Positions 36,660-46,886 are shown, counted from the stretch's first letter. The stretch: DNA of 64,000 nt from Bombilactobacillus mellifer (GCF_000970795.1 NZ_KQ034028.1:259475-323474); one strand, 5' to 3'. Translations and numbers: made by a program. Notes: generated from the letters alone by a model not told the origin.

Positions 36660-37439
36660 TTAAGCGCGCGCAGGGATTAAATTGACTTGGTGCTCTTTGA
36701 AAAAATCGAGATATTTTTGAGGCATTTTCTTAGTATAAATAATACTATCAAACTGTTGCACCTTCGCGTAAGTTAACAGAGCAGTTTTACCAAACTTGGT
36801 ATGATCCAGCAATAAAATATTTTTTTGCAGTGTATTAACTTGGGCCTTATTCATGACGGCAGATTTGATTTTAAATTCTTCCAAATCCGAATTGGTGACG
36901 CCATTGCTGATAGATAAGGCAGTAGCGGACATGAAGGCTTTACTGATGTTGTAGTTTTGAAATAAGGCATCAGTTTCTGTACCCGTAAAAGACTGCGTTC
37001 GATAATTAAAATGATTGCCGACAATAATCAAATTAATATTCTGTAAACGGGCGGCTGCATTGAGTAACTGGAGGCTATTTGTGATTAAAGTAAAATGGAA
37101 ATCCTGAGGTAAATAAGGAGCCATTTCGGCGGTGGTCGTTCCTGAATCAATAAAAATCAAATCATTGGGCACAATTAAATGGGCGGCGCATTGTCCAATT
37201 TGTTTTTTCTCTGTGATGGTGCGTTGATGGCGTTCTGAAAAGTCCACTAAGGTATTTTCTTCGTTGACCGTAACGCCGCCGTAAACTTTTTTAAAGCGCG
37301 CATCTTCTAATAAGATCCCTAAATCTCGCCGTAAAGTATTTTGGGAAATGGAGAAGGTTTGGGCTAGTTCCTTCATTGAAACAGTGTGCTTTTTTAAAAT
37401 GTATTGCCCCATTGCTTCAATTCTTTTTTCTCTCATCAT
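36660..37439 (-). CDS. iolR: DeoR/GlpR-family repressor, IolR
   Basis: 259 aa. The DeoR HTH is at the start (MKELAQTFSISQNTLRRDLG), followed by a linker with FKKVYGGV and the DeoR sugar-phosphate sensor domain (LIFIDSGTTTAEMAPYLPQD, TLITNSLQLLNAAAR, LLDHTKFGKTALLT). GGAG lies nine bases before the first of two ATGs. It is divergent from iolB across 230 bases, as expected for the local repressor that responds to 2-deoxy-5-keto-gluconate 6-phosphate in Bacillus and lactobacilli. The intergenic region is AT-rich; no operator palindrome could be fixed by eye. Confidence 0.85.
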   Translation of the reverse strand: MMREKRIEAMGQYILKKHTVSMKELAQTFSISQNTLRRDLGILLEDARFKKVYGGVTVNEENTLVDFSERHQRTITEKKQIGQCAAHLIVPNDLIFIDSGTTTAEMAPYLPQDFHFTLITNSLQLLNAAARLQNINLIIVGNHFNYRTQSFTGTETDALFQNYNISKAFMSATALSISNGVTNSDLEEFKIKSAVMNKAQVNTLQKNILLLDHTKFGKTALLTYAKVQQFDSIIYTKKMPQKYLDFFKEHQVNLIPARA

Positions 37440-37672
37440 GATTCCAAACTCCGATTATTCAATATGGTAGTGGTTAATTACAGATTATAGCACTAATTGC
37501 AGAGTTTATTGTTCATCTTTGCTGAAAAAGCCGAAAAAATGTGAAGTATTGGACAATATAAGGTGATGTTATGGTTTATTTTTTCTTATTTATTTGTAAT
37601 TTTGTGGTTGTATTATGGTTATATTAATTGTAAGATGTGGTCGTAGGGACAGGTAAAAGGAGGTGAATCTTG

Positions 37673-38491
37673 ATGAACCTGTTGTTTCATGCACAAAAAA
37701 CTAATTTAAATACTGGTGTTATTCTGTTGCAAAAGGTGGATGCTACCAATTCACCCATGAAATATACGGCCTTAAAGGTTTTATTGTTGGATCAAGATGG
37801 TATTTATCAAGAAGACTTAGCAAGTCAAGAGGCATGTATTGTTGTCCTCGCAGGTAAAGCCACGGTGACTACCAACAAGGCAACTTATGAAGCCATTGGT
37901 CAACGTCAATCCATTTTTGATAAAATTCCCACGGATTCAGTTTATGTTGGTGTCACTAATCACTTTCGTGTGCAAGCGGTTACGGCTAATTGTAAAATTG
38001 CGATTGCTTATGCCCCTACGCAAAAGCAGCTCCCGGAACGCTTAATCAAAGGTGATGTGCATCAGATTGAACATCGGGGCAAATATAATATTAAGCGCAC
38101 GGCACAAAATATTTTACCTGATGATCTACCCTTTGCCGATAAATTGTTAGTGGTCGAAGTGTATACCGATGCGGCCAATTGGTCGAGCTATCCGCCTCAC
38201 CGGCATGATCGGGAAAATCCACCGGAAGAGACATATTTGGAAGAAATTTATTATCACGAGATCAACCCCAGCGATGGTTTTGTCTTTCAACATGTTTACA
38301 CAGATGACCGCTCGTTAGATGAAACGATGACGGTCGAAAATTCCGATGCCGTGATTGTGCCTAAAGGTTATCACCCGGTAGGGGTACCTGATGGCTACGA
38401 TAGTTATTACTTAAATGTCATGGGTGGACCAATACGCCAATGGGATTTTCATAATGATCCGAAGTTTGAGTGGTTGTTGCAGAGAAAGTAG
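37673..38491 (+). CDS. iolB: 5-deoxy-glucuronate isomerase
   Basis: 272 aa from the second Met at 37673, with AAAGGAGGTGA upstream. Cupin metal ligands appear in SSYPPHRHDRENPPEETYLE and EEIYYHEINPSDGFVFQHVY. It converts 5-deoxy-glucuronate to 2-deoxy-5-keto-gluconate, the fifth step of inositol degradation. First gene of a six-gene operon; spacing to iolC is 15 bases. Confidence 0.93.
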   Translation: MNLLFHAQKTNLNTGVILLQKVDATNSPMKYTALKVLLLDQDGIYQEDLASQEACIVVLAGKATVTTNKATYEAIGQRQSIFDKIPTDSVYVGVTNHFRVQAVTANCKIAIAYAPTQKQLPERLIKGDVHQIEHRGKYNIKRTAQNILPDDLPFADKLLVVEVYTDAANWSSYPPHRHDRENPPEETYLEEIYYHEINPSDGFVFQHVYTDDRSLDETMTVENSDAVIVPKGYHPVGVPDGYDSYYLNVMGGPIRQWDFHNDPKFEWLLQRK

Positions 38492-38506
38492 AGGATTTGT
38501 AGGGAA

Positions 38507-39475
38507 ATGGCTAAAAAATATAATTTGATTGCGATTGGACGGGCCGCTTTGGATTTAAATGCGGTGGAATATAATCGTCCCATGGAGGCTACCAAAAGTT
38601 TTGCGAAATTTGTTGGTGGTTCGCCGGCTAATATTGCCATTGGCTCAGCGCGTTTGGGTCAAAAAGTCGGTTTTATTGGTAAAGTTTCAGATGATCAGCA
38701 TGGTAATTATATTACGCAATACATGCAACACGTTGGTGTCGATACTAGTAATCTGGTAAAAGATGATGAAGGTCATAAAATTGGATTAACTTTTACGGAG
38801 ATTAAAAGTCCCCAGGATTGTAGTATCTTGATGTATCGCGATCAAGTAGCCGATTTATATTTACGCCCCGCCGAAGTGTCGGCAGAGTATCTAGCCCAAA
38901 CCGATCAATTAGTAATTTCCGGCACTGGTTTAGCTCAAAGTCCCTCACGAGAAGCAGTTTTAAAGGCGTTGGGCATAGCTAAAAAGTTGGGTGTGCAGGT
39001 AGTTTTTGAGTTGGACTATCGGCCATATACTTGGACCAATACCGAAGAAACCTCAATTTATTATCAAATAGTTGCTCAACAAGCGGACATAATTATCGGT
39101 ACTCGTGATGAATATGATATTTTAGAAAATTATGTAGGTAATAGTAATGAACAAACAGTTGCTGAATTATTCAAATACGCTCCGCAATTAATTGTGATCA
39201 AAGTGGGCGCCAAAGGTTCTTATGCATATACAAAAGCTGGTGCCGCTTATCATGGTTATCCTTATAAAAGTCATGTTTTAAAGACATTTGGAGCCGGTGA
39301 TTCATTTGCGGCCGGATTTTTATATGCTGTGAGTCATGATTTAGGAATTGATAAGGCTCTCCAATATGGTTCAGCGGCTGCCTCAATCGTAATTAGTCAA
39401 TTAAGTTCTTCGGCGGCGATGCCCACAGTGGCACAAATTGAAGACTTTTTAAAAACCGCCGAAGTGATTAATTAA
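38507..39475 (+). CDS. iolC: 5-dehydro-2-deoxygluconokinase
   Basis: 322 aa PfkB-family kinase. The N-terminal GGSPANIAIGSARLGQKVGF and the C-terminal anion hole TFGAGDSFAAGFLYAVSHDL with the catalytic Asp are present. It phosphorylates 2-deoxy-5-keto-gluconate to the inducer of the pathway. RBS GTAGGGAA upstream of ATG. Length and motifs are normal. Confidence 0.94.
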   Translation: MAKKYNLIAIGRAALDLNAVEYNRPMEATKSFAKFVGGSPANIAIGSARLGQKVGFIGKVSDDQHGNYITQYMQHVGVDTSNLVKDDEGHKIGLTFTEIKSPQDCSILMYRDQVADLYLRPAEVSAEYLAQTDQLVISGTGLAQSPSREAVLKALGIAKKLGVQVVFELDYRPYTWTNTEETSIYYQIVAQQADIIIGTRDEYDILENYVGNSNEQTVAELFKYAPQLIVIKVGAKGSYAYTKAGAAYHGYPYKSHVLKTFGAGDSFAAGFLYAVSHDLGIDKALQYGSAAASIVISQLSSSAAMPTVAQIEDFLKTAEVIN

Positions 39476-39488
39476 AGGACGTGAAAAA

Positions 39489-41405
39489 ATGACTGAACAA
39501 ACAGTTCGCTTAACCACTGCGCAAGCTTTAGTAAAGTTTTTAAATCAACAATATATTGAAGTTGATCAACAGGTTACTCCGTTTGTAGAAGGAGTTTTGG
39601 GTATTTTTGGTCACGGCAATGTGTTAGGTCTGGGCGAAGCCCTCGCCACGGATCCGGGACACTTAAAAGTTTATCAGGGTCATAATGAACAAGGGATGAC
39701 CAGTACGGCGATTGGATTTGCTCGCGAAAAGTTACGGCATAAAATATATGCAGTAACGGCTTCGGCAGGTCCTGGATCGGCTAATTTTGTGACCGCATTG
39801 GGCAATGCTTATGCTAATGGGATTCCCGTGTTAGCGTTACCCGCTGATACGTTTGCCAGTCGGCAACCAGATCCGGTATTACAGCAAATTGAGGTGGATT
39901 CCAGTGCCGCTACGACGACTAATGATGCTTTAAAACCTGTCTCCAAGTATTGGGATCGTATTCAACGACCGGAACAATTAATGTCGGCTTTATTGAAAGC
40001 GTTTGAAGTTTTGACTGATCCACTCCAAGCAGGACCGGTAACCATTTGTTTACCTCAAGATGCCGAGGCGGAAGCCTTTGATTATCCGGTTTCCTTTTTC
40101 CAAAAACGAGTTCATCATGTCAAACGGGTCGCTCCAAGTAAGCAAGAAATGAATGACATGCTTAGTCTCATTAAAAAGAGTCAGTATCCAGTGATTTTTG
40201 TTGGTGGGGGCGCTAAGTATAGTGAGGCAGCACCGGAAATTCAAAGTTTTTCCGAGAAGTTTAATGTTCCATTGGTCGAAACTGCCAGTGGAAAATCCGC
40301 TATTCCTAATACTTTTGCCAATAATTTAGGCGGTGTCGGCATCTTAGGGACATCCGCGGCTAATAAGGCGGTCATGCAAGCAGATTTAATTATTGGGGCT
40401 GGGAGTCGTTATACCGACTTTACAACTTCTTCCAAAACCGGTTTTGATCCCAATCAAACGGCCATTATCAATATTAATTTAAATCGCTTACAAGCCATTA
40501 AATTTGATGCTTTACCGGTTTTTGCTGATATCAAGGCTACTTTTGCCCAATTAAATCAACAATTGACAGACTATCGTAGTCATTTTAACCAATTGGCAGA
40601 ACTCAAACAGGAGTGGAATGAAGAACGCCAACGCTTAGCACAAGTCGATTATGATGCCCCCGACTTTACTCCGGAAATTGATGATTCCTTTGGCAAAGAC
40701 CACTTGGATGAATATGTTCAAGCCTTGGGCACGAAGCTCTCGCAACCCGAAGCCGTTATTGCAGTAAATGATCACGTAGCTCAAGATGCAATTATGGTGG
40801 CAGCAGCGGGTTCTTTACCAGGAGATGTTCATCGTTTATGGAACACCAGTACAGCTAACACTTATCATTTAGAATATGGTTATTCGATGATGGGCTACGA
40901 AATTGCTGCGGCTTTGGGTGCTAAACGTGCTAAACCAGATCAGGAAGTTTATGCTTTGGTTGGTGATGGCAGCTTTTTAATGCTACACACAGAACTGGTA
41001 ACTGCATTGCAGTATGGCCAAAAAATTAATGTCATTCTGTTTGATAATTCAGGTTACGGCTGTATTAATAACTTACAACTGGGTCATGGCGGCCGCAGTT
41101 TTATGACTGAACAAATGACCAGTCAAGGTCAAATAATGAACATCGATTATGCCAAAGTTGCCGAGGGTTATGGTACCAAGACCTATCGGGCTACGACCAT
41201 TCCTGAATTACTGCAAGCCCTAGCGGATGCACAGCAGCAAACCACGTCGACATTAATTGATATCAAAGTTTTACCAAAGACGATGACCCATGATTATGAT
41301 AATGCTTGGTGGCATGTAGGCGATCCGGAGGTCTCAGTTTTGCCAACAGTGCAAGAATCTTATCAGGATACGCAAGAGCATTTAAAACAGGCCTTTTTAT
41401 ATTAA
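39489..41405 (+). CDS. iolD: 3D-(3,5/4)-trihydroxycyclohexane-1,2-dione hydrolase
   Basis: 638 aa ThDP-dependent enzyme. The N-terminal PYR domain has GHNEQGMTSTAIGFAREKLR with the conserved Glu; the PP domain has the ThDP/Mg motif VGDGSFLMLHTELVTALQYG followed by ILFDNSGYGCINNLQ. It opens the ring of the diketo-inositol intermediate to 5-deoxy-glucuronate. RBS AAAGGACG. Its substrate is made by IolE, which is not in this window. Confidence 0.94.
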   Translation: MTEQTVRLTTAQALVKFLNQQYIEVDQQVTPFVEGVLGIFGHGNVLGLGEALATDPGHLKVYQGHNEQGMTSTAIGFAREKLRHKIYAVTASAGPGSANFVTALGNAYANGIPVLALPADTFASRQPDPVLQQIEVDSSAATTTNDALKPVSKYWDRIQRPEQLMSALLKAFEVLTDPLQAGPVTICLPQDAEAEAFDYPVSFFQKRVHHVKRVAPSKQEMNDMLSLIKKSQYPVIFVGGGAKYSEAAPEIQSFSEKFNVPLVETASGKSAIPNTFANNLGGVGILGTSAANKAVMQADLIIGAGSRYTDFTTSSKTGFDPNQTAIININLNRLQAIKFDALPVFADIKATFAQLNQQLTDYRSHFNQLAELKQEWNEERQRLAQVDYDAPDFTPEIDDSFGKDHLDEYVQALGTKLSQPEAVIAVNDHVAQDAIMVAAAGSLPGDVHRLWNTSTANTYHLEYGYSMMGYEIAAALGAKRAKPDQEVYALVGDGSFLMLHTELVTALQYGQKINVILFDNSGYGCINNLQLGHGGRSFMTEQMTSQGQIMNIDYAKVAEGYGTKTYRATTIPELLQALADAQQQTTSTLIDIKVLPKTMTHDYDNAWWHVGDPEVSVLPTVQESYQDTQEHLKQAFLY

Positions 41406-41421
41406 CGGATGTGATAAATTC

Positions 41422-42288
41422 ATGAGTTTAATTGCGGCTCAAACATTAGTACAAGAAGCGCAACAACAGCACTATGCGATTGGTCATTTCAATATTAACG
41501 GCCTAGATTGGATTACTACCTATCTGCAAGTGGCGCAATCGACACAAACACCGTTAATTTTAGCGACATCAGATCGGCTGATTACGGATTTGGGTGGTTT
41601 TCAATATCTTAGTCACACTGTGCGATTTTTGCTGCAGGAACTTCACATTACAGTACCAATTGTTTTGCATTTAGATCATGGTTTAACAAAAGACCATGTT
41701 TTACAAGCAATTGATGCAGGTTACACGTCTGTGATGTTTGATGGTTCTCAATTACCGATTGCGGAAAATGTAGCCTTAACTCAAGAGATTGTCCATTATG
41801 CGCACGCCCGCAACGTATCGGTTGAAGCAGAAGTGGGCGCCGTAGGAGGTAATGAAGACGGGATTATTAATGGCATTCAGTATGCTAGTGTACAAGATGC
41901 TTTAAAAATGAAAGCTACCGGTATTGATATGTTGGCGGCCGCCTTAGGATCAGTTCATGGCGATTACGTTGGGAAACCGGATTTAAACTTTGCTCGGATG
42001 CAGCAAATTGCACAACAAACGGGTTTACCTTTAGTATTGCATGGCGCTTCGGGCATCCCGCCAGAACAAATTCAAACGGCGATCAAAATGGGGACAGCCA
42101 AAATTAATATTAACACCGAAGTAAATTATGCCTGGTTAAATGCTGTCCGCCATAAAATCACCACCCCTGATGTCGGTCATGAACCGATGCCTGTTTTGCA
42201 AGCTGGCCGCCAGGGGATTAAGAGTTTAGTTACGCAAAAATTCACTGAATTCCATGTTTTAGGTAAAGCCGCAGATAAAGGAGTTTAA
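41422..42288 (+). CDS. iolJ: 2-deoxy-5-keto-gluconate 6-phosphate aldolase (class II)
   Basis: 288 aa class II aldolase of the FbaA/IolJ/GatY family. Zinc and phosphate sites: IVLHLDHGLTKDHVLQAIDA, VEAEVGAVGGNEDG, LPLVLHGASGIPPEQIQTAI and KININTEVNYAW. In the operon context it cleaves the phosphorylated keto sugar to DHAP and malonic semialdehyde. A true fructose-bisphosphate aldolase is less likely given its position. Confidence 0.88.
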   Translation: MSLIAAQTLVQEAQQQHYAIGHFNINGLDWITTYLQVAQSTQTPLILATSDRLITDLGGFQYLSHTVRFLLQELHITVPIVLHLDHGLTKDHVLQAIDAGYTSVMFDGSQLPIAENVALTQEIVHYAHARNVSVEAEVGAVGGNEDGIINGIQYASVQDALKMKATGIDMLAAALGSVHGDYVGKPDLNFARMQQIAQQTGLPLVLHGASGIPPEQIQTAIKMGTAKININTEVNYAWLNAVRHKITTPDVGHEPMPVLQAGRQGIKSLVTQKFTEFHVLGKAADKGV

Positions 42289-42289
42289 A

Positions 42290-42679
42290 ATGCCATTAGT
42301 GCGATTGGATATGATTAAAGGACGTTCACCAGCGGAAATTCAACAGATTATGGATTTGACTCAACAAGCCGTAGTTCACAATTTTGAGGTGCATCCACGC
42401 GATCGTTATCAAATTGTGACGCAACATGAGCCTTATGAAATCAGCATGTTAGATACAGGTTTGGGCTTTGAACGTAGTGACCAAATATTAATAATATCGG
42501 TTACTAGTCGCGCCCGCAGTCGACAAGCCATCCAAAAGTTTTATGCGGAGATTTGTGACACATTAGCGCAGGCCCAATTAGTCAAACCTTGTGATTTGAT
42601 GGTGAATTTTAAAATTAACGGTGATGCGGATTGGAGTTTTGGCTTTGGCCGTGCTCAATTTTTAACTGGCGAATTGTAA
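42290..42679 (+). CDS. iolK: malonate semialdehyde decarboxylase (tautomerase superfamily), IolK
   Basis: 129 codons, like the about 129-residue malonate semialdehyde decarboxylase (MSAD). Counting from the exposed proline after Met removal, Pro1, Asp37, Arg73 and Arg75 all fall at the positions known to be catalytic in MSAD; Arg73-Ala-Arg75 is in SVTSRARSRQ. MSAD removes CO2 from malonic semialdehyde to give acetaldehyde. It follows iolJ, whose product is that semialdehyde, by one base. A gene named iolK of this kind is known in the iol operon of Lactobacillus casei. Its presence beside iolA gives the cell two ways to use malonic semialdehyde. Confidence 0.88.
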   Translation: MPLVRLDMIKGRSPAEIQQIMDLTQQAVVHNFEVHPRDRYQIVTQHEPYEISMLDTGLGFERSDQILIISVTSRARSRQAIQKFYAEICDTLAQAQLVKPCDLMVNFKINGDADWSFGFGRAQFLTGEL

Positions 42680-42754
42680 TAGAATTACCACTGAAATATT
42701 TGTCGGTTAGTTAAATTAGTTGGTCGAAGAGATAATTTAGGAGAAATAATCGTT

Positions 42755-44203
42755 ATGACGCAAAAATTACGCAATTATGTCAATGGACAGTGGGTTGTAC
42801 CAACGACAAAGGATTATATGACTGTTGTTAATCCTGCTGATGAAAGCCAGCTGACGACTTTACCGCTTTCCAATACCCAGGATGTAGATCAAGCCGTGCA
42901 GGCGGCAAGTCAGGCTTTTCCTAGTTGGAGCAAATTACCTGTGAATAAACGCGCGGAAATTATGTTTAATTTTCAACATTTGCTGGTTCAAAATAAAACA
43001 GAGCTGGCCCGCACGGTGACTTTAGAAAATGGGAAGGCTTTGAGTGAATCCCAAGGTGAAGTGCAGCGGGGAATTGAAAACGTTGAATTTGCAGCGGGCG
43101 CACCAACTTTAATTCAGGGAGATACTAATTCCACCGTGGCAACCAATGTTGAAGTAGCTAATTATCGTTATCCCTTAGGGGTGGTGGCTGGAATTACCCC
43201 CTTTAATTTTCCGATGATGGTTCCGTGCTGGATGTTTCCCATGGCGATAGTGATGGGTAATACTTTTGTTTTAAAACCTTCCGAAAAAGCCCCCTTGTTG
43301 ACAGAAAAAATTGTGAATTTGGCTACTGCCGCCGGAGTTCCTGAGGGTGTTTTAAATGTCGTTTATGGCACTAATGAGGCAGTCAATGGACTCTTGGATC
43401 ATCCAGAGGTTAAGGCAATTTCGTTTGTAGGTTCAAAAAATGTCGGCGAACATGTTTATCGTCGTGCCAGCCAGAATCTGAAACGAGTCCAAGTTTTAGC
43501 CGGTGCTAAAAATCATACGATTGTGTTAGATGATGCCGATATTGACGATGCCGTGGATAAGATTATTAAATCTTCCTTTGGTTCGGCCGGAGAGCGGTGT
43601 ATGGCCACTTCAGTCATCGAATTACAGGATGGCATTGCCGATCAATTTATTAGTAAATATGTTCAAGCTGCAAAAGAATTAAAAATGGGTTCCGGCTTGG
43701 ATGAAACTAATTTTTTAGGACCTGTGATTCGCTCGGAAGCGCAACAACGAACTTTTAATTATATTGAAAAAGGGATCGCTGAAGGAGCCCAATTATTATT
43801 GGATGGGCGAAAAAATTTGCCAGAAAAAGGATACTTTGTTGGTCCCACCATTTTTGATCATGTGACGCCTGACATGACTATTTGGCAAGATGAAATGTTT
43901 GCACCAGTAGTTTCCATTGTTCGTATCCAAAATTTACAAGAAGCGGTGCAAGTAGCTGATCAATCGGAATTTGCGAATGGTGCTTGTTTATTTACTGATA
44001 GTGCAAAGTCGATCCGTTATTTCCGGGAAAACATTGATGCCGGTATGTTAGGGATTAATTTAGGAGTACCAGCACCGATGGCATTTTTCCCATTTAGTGG
44101 TTGGAAGCATTCCTTCTTTGGCACTTTAACGGCTAATGGTAAAGATAGTGTGGATTTTTATACCCGTAAAAAAGTTGTTACTGCTCGTCATCCTTTTTCC
44201 TAG
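42755..44203 (+). CDS. iolA: malonate/methylmalonate semialdehyde dehydrogenase (CoA-acylating)
   Basis: 482 aa aldehyde dehydrogenase of the MMSDH class. Seen are [49 protein letters not shown], and the nucleophile in [14 protein letters not shown]. The Glu general base of ordinary ALDH is missing, as expected for CoA-dependent members. It oxidises malonic semialdehyde to acetyl-CoA and CO2. Last gene of the operon, 75 bases after iolK with its own AGGAGAAAT ribosome site; a hairpin terminator follows. Confidence 0.93.
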   Translation: MTQKLRNYVNGQWVVPTTKDYMTVVNPADESQLTTLPLSNTQDVDQAVQAASQAFPSWSKLPVNKRAEIMFNFQHLLVQNKTELARTVTLENGKALSESQGEVQRGIENVEFAAGAPTLIQGDTNSTVATNVEVANYRYPLGVVAGITPFNFPMMVPCWMFPMAIVMGNTFVLKPSEKAPLLTEKIVNLATAAGVPEGVLNVVYGTNEAVNGLLDHPEVKAISFVGSKNVGEHVYRRASQNLKRVQVLAGAKNHTIVLDDADIDDAVDKIIKSSFGSAGERCMATSVIELQDGIADQFISKYVQAAKELKMGSGLDETNFLGPVIRSEAQQRTFNYIEKGIAEGAQLLLDGRKNLPEKGYFVGPTIFDHVTPDMTIWQDEMFAPVVSIVRIQNLQEAVQVADQSEFANGACLFTDSAKSIRYFRENIDAGMLGINLGVPAPMAFFPFSGWKHSFFGTLTANGKDSVDFYTRKKVVTARHPFS

Positions 44204-44227
44204 GAAAATGAGACAATAATTGAAATC

Positions 44228-44264
44228 TTGAGGTTGCCAGCGTTCAACTTCAAGGTTTTTTTAT
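44228..44264 (+). terminator. iol operon terminator
   Basis: CTTGAGGTTG / CAACTTCAAG stem with T7 after it. Confidence 0.75.
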
Positions 44265-44436
44265 GTCCAATACGAGTCCAAATGCTATTTAGTGTCGCAG
44301 TGTCACGGTTTTGCTGGGCCATAAATTTGCCCCGGTTGATGCTAAAAATTCTAAGAAATAGCAGAGGGGTTGGGATTGCCCTAGCTTATAAAAAATATTA
44401 GTGTTGTGTTTAAACAGGTTGGCATTGAAGCGATAA

Positions 44437-44477
44437 TAAAAACCCTTCTATTGTGGCCGTTTTCCACAATAAAAGGG
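44437..44477 (-). terminator. terminator of the lactonase-dehydratase operon
   Basis: CCCTTCTATTGTGG / CCACAATAAAAGGG stem, T-run on the minus strand, 26 bases after the lactonase stop. Confidence 0.75.
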
Positions 44478-44502
44478 CAGTATTGAATGATTAATTTGGA
44501 GA

Positions 44503-45648
44503 TTAGCTATTCAAAAAATCAGTAGCTTCTAAGACCCGGACGCAAGCATCGTGGGGCACCTGCGTTTGCACTGCGGTGAGATAACCAGTTGCAGGATCCC
44601 GCCGGAACAAAATTAAATCATTAGACATTTGATTAGCACATAACAGATAGTCGCCATTTTTACTGAGATCAAAATCACGCGGAGCACGACCTTGAGTTTT
44701 GATGGTTTGAATTTTTTCTAGATGAGCTCCCTGATCAAGGACCCGAAAAACGACTAAAGAATCGTGACCGCGATTGGAAGCATAAACGAATTGACCATCG
44801 GCGGATACTCGAATGCCGGCAGATTGGTTATGTCCGGCAAAGCCTTCTGGTAAATTGGAATAATCTGCAACCCGACTCAAAGTTCCCGTTTGCGGATCAT
44901 AATGAACAACACCGGTTCGACTGCCGACTTCGTTTAAGACATACAGATAATTATTCGTATGGTCATTAAAGGCCAATTGCCGGGGACCAAAGCCCGCTTT
45001 AGTAGGGAATTGCGATACCAGTTGTAATTGCGCATTGTCTTGAACATCATAAACTAAGAGTTTATCTGCTCCCAAAGCGCACACGATTAAACGGCCATCG
45101 GGTAACAACCTTGTAAAATGAATATGGGCCGCATCCTGCACGGCTTTTGGGCCGCGCCCTTCAATCGGATAACGGTGACTGGTGAGAAATTGATAATTCT
45201 GATCCAATTGCCAAGTATGAATGGCATTGGTGTTATAGTTAGCTGCAAACAACCTTTTATGCTGATCATCCAGATAAATATAAGATGGCACCGTATATTT
45301 GAGTTCATTCCAATAATATAAATGATCAAAATAATTATAGGCTTCATAGCTGCCTTTGACTGATTGGTCTAACATGTCTTCTGCAATCAATTTAGCTTTT
45401 TTAGTTTTCGGATCGACGTCAATAATCCCTACTCCACCAGTGGCATCATTTTTCGTGATGATTGTAGCAATTTTGTGATCTTGAAGTGAATAATTAAAGA
45501 AGGCCGGATCTTCTAGTTCAATTAATAATTGAATCTTGGTAATTTGGCCTTTTTGAGTATCTACTGTTGCTACATAAATACCTTGAGATTGATTATTAGG
45601 AGTATAGCTATCGGATGTATACCCCCCAATTAAAAACTGATCTTCCAT
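44503..45648 (-). CDS. lactonase-family seven-bladed beta-propeller protein
   Basis: 381 aa. Matches the lactonase/6-phosphogluconolactonase (YkgB-like, PF10282) family by its start FLIGGYTSDSYTPNNQSQGI, the repeats ending FNDHTNNYLYVLNEVGS and ADGQFVYASNRGHDSLVVFR, and the tail ANQMSNDLILFRRDPATGYL. It hydrolyses sugar lactones to aldonates in the cytoplasm. It lies downstream of two sugar-acid dehydratase genes on the same strand, so the likely job is opening a lactone that feeds one of them rather than the pentose-phosphate pathway. GGAGATTGCAGGAAC precedes the ATG. Confidence 0.85.
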   Translation of the reverse strand: MEDQFLIGGYTSDSYTPNNQSQGIYVATVDTQKGQITKIQLLIELEDPAFFNYSLQDHKIATIITKNDATGGVGIIDVDPKTKKAKLIAEDMLDQSVKGSYEAYNYFDHLYYWNELKYTVPSYIYLDDQHKRLFAANYNTNAIHTWQLDQNYQFLTSHRYPIEGRGPKAVQDAAHIHFTRLLPDGRLIVCALGADKLLVYDVQDNAQLQLVSQFPTKAGFGPRQLAFNDHTNNYLYVLNEVGSRTGVVHYDPQTGTLSRVADYSNLPEGFAGHNQSAGIRVSADGQFVYASNRGHDSLVVFRVLDQGAHLEKIQTIKTQGRAPRDFDLSKNGDYLLCANQMSNDLILFRRDPATGYLTAVQTQVPHDACVRVLEATDFLNS

Positions 45649-45668
45649 GTTCCTGCAATCTCCTTTAA

Positions 45669-46886
45669 TTATTTAATTGTGGTTACTTTCGACTGGCGAA
45701 TTACGTTAGGTTTAATTTCTTGACCAATTCCCGGACGATCGGGAATTTTGATACGGCCCTTTTGCGGTAATAAGTCATCATAAAGTGCCACTTGCCGGTC
45801 TTTTTGATATAACACCCGCTGATAAACTTCGTGAATATAAAAGTTGGGAATAACAGCTTCTACTTGTAAAGCGGCCGCGATCGCAATGGGGGAACCACAG
45901 ACATGTATTTGGGCATGAATATCATAGGTATAGGCCATATCACAAATTTTTTTAGTCTCGGATATGCCGCCGGCTAAAGTTAAATCTGGTTGGACGATAT
46001 CTAAAGCATGATCTTCAAACAGTTGTCGAAAGCCCCACCGAGTAAAGTTCCGTTCACCGCCAGCAATGGCCAAAGGCACATTGTCTTTGACTTGTTTATA
46101 AAAGCTAGGGTTCAGCGGGTCAACCGGTTCTTCATAATAGAGAATGCCTAAAGGGGCAAAGGCTTGTCCAAATTGGATAGCGGCCGTTGTGTCCGAATTC
46201 GCGTGCATATCAATAATAATGTCAAAATCCGGTCCGGCCAGCTCCCGAATGGCTTTGATACGTTCATACGCTACTTGAATGACTTGATGATTGAGCGGAC
46301 CTTTAGTCTTCCATACTTGGTGCTCATTTTCACCCCACATAATCGGATCAAACTTTAAACAGTCGTAACCTTGGTCAATGATTTTTTGGGTTACTGTACG
46401 ATAGTCTTGCGGGGTATTTAATTTGAGTTGGTGTGGATCTGGCTGTTCGCCCCAATTGTATTGAATCTGACTGGCATACGAGCGCAGATAATCGTTAGTT
46501 TTACCTCCTAGTAATTCATAGACAGGGGCCCGATAGTATTTCCCTTTAATATCCCATAGCGCAATGTCAATTGCGCTAATCGCTGCGTAGGGAATTACGC
46601 CGCCGGCAATGCCCCAATAAGTTTGCCGTTGTAATTTGTCCCAAATTTTTTCGATGTTTAAAGGATCGTCGCCGATAATCATTTGGGCAAAATCTTCGAG
46701 CATTCCATAGCCGGCATGCCAGCCTTTACCATAAGCTAAACCTGCTTCCCCGAAACCGGAAATATCGGCATCCGTATTAATACGGACAATGATAGGGGAC
46801 CAATCTTCTTGACTGCCGGCTCCATTGCCGCTGAAACTAACATCTGGACTCGGTATTTTCATAATATCGACACTGGTAATTTTCAT
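45669..46886 (-). CDS. enolase-superfamily sugar-acid dehydratase (mandelate racemase family)
   Basis: 405 aa. Metal ligands: Asp226 and His228 in IIIDMHANSD, Glu252 in YYEEPVDP and Glu278 in AGGERNF; His328 in QIHVCGS is the likely general acid/base. Lys178 in CLKFDP takes the place of the usual KxK pair. The D-x-H ligand form is found in mannonate/gluconate-type and some unassigned acid-sugar dehydratases, so a dehydratase for an aldonate is more likely than racemase or cycloisomerase. Exact substrate unknown. It lies 42 bases after gudD and 20 before the lactonase, so the three form one operon. Confidence 0.8.
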   Translation of the reverse strand: MKITSVDIMKIPSPDVSFSGNGAGSQEDWSPIIVRINTDADISGFGEAGLAYGKGWHAGYGMLEDFAQMIIGDDPLNIEKIWDKLQRQTYWGIAGGVIPYAAISAIDIALWDIKGKYYRAPVYELLGGKTNDYLRSYASQIQYNWGEQPDPHQLKLNTPQDYRTVTQKIIDQGYDCLKFDPIMWGENEHQVWKTKGPLNHQVIQVAYERIKAIRELAGPDFDIIIDMHANSDTTAAIQFGQAFAPLGILYYEEPVDPLNPSFYKQVKDNVPLAIAGGERNFTRWGFRQLFEDHALDIVQPDLTLAGGISETKKICDMAYTYDIHAQIHVCGSPIAIAAALQVEAVIPNFYIHEVYQRVLYQKDRQVALYDDLLPQKGRIKIPDRPGIGQEIKPNVIRQSKVTTIK

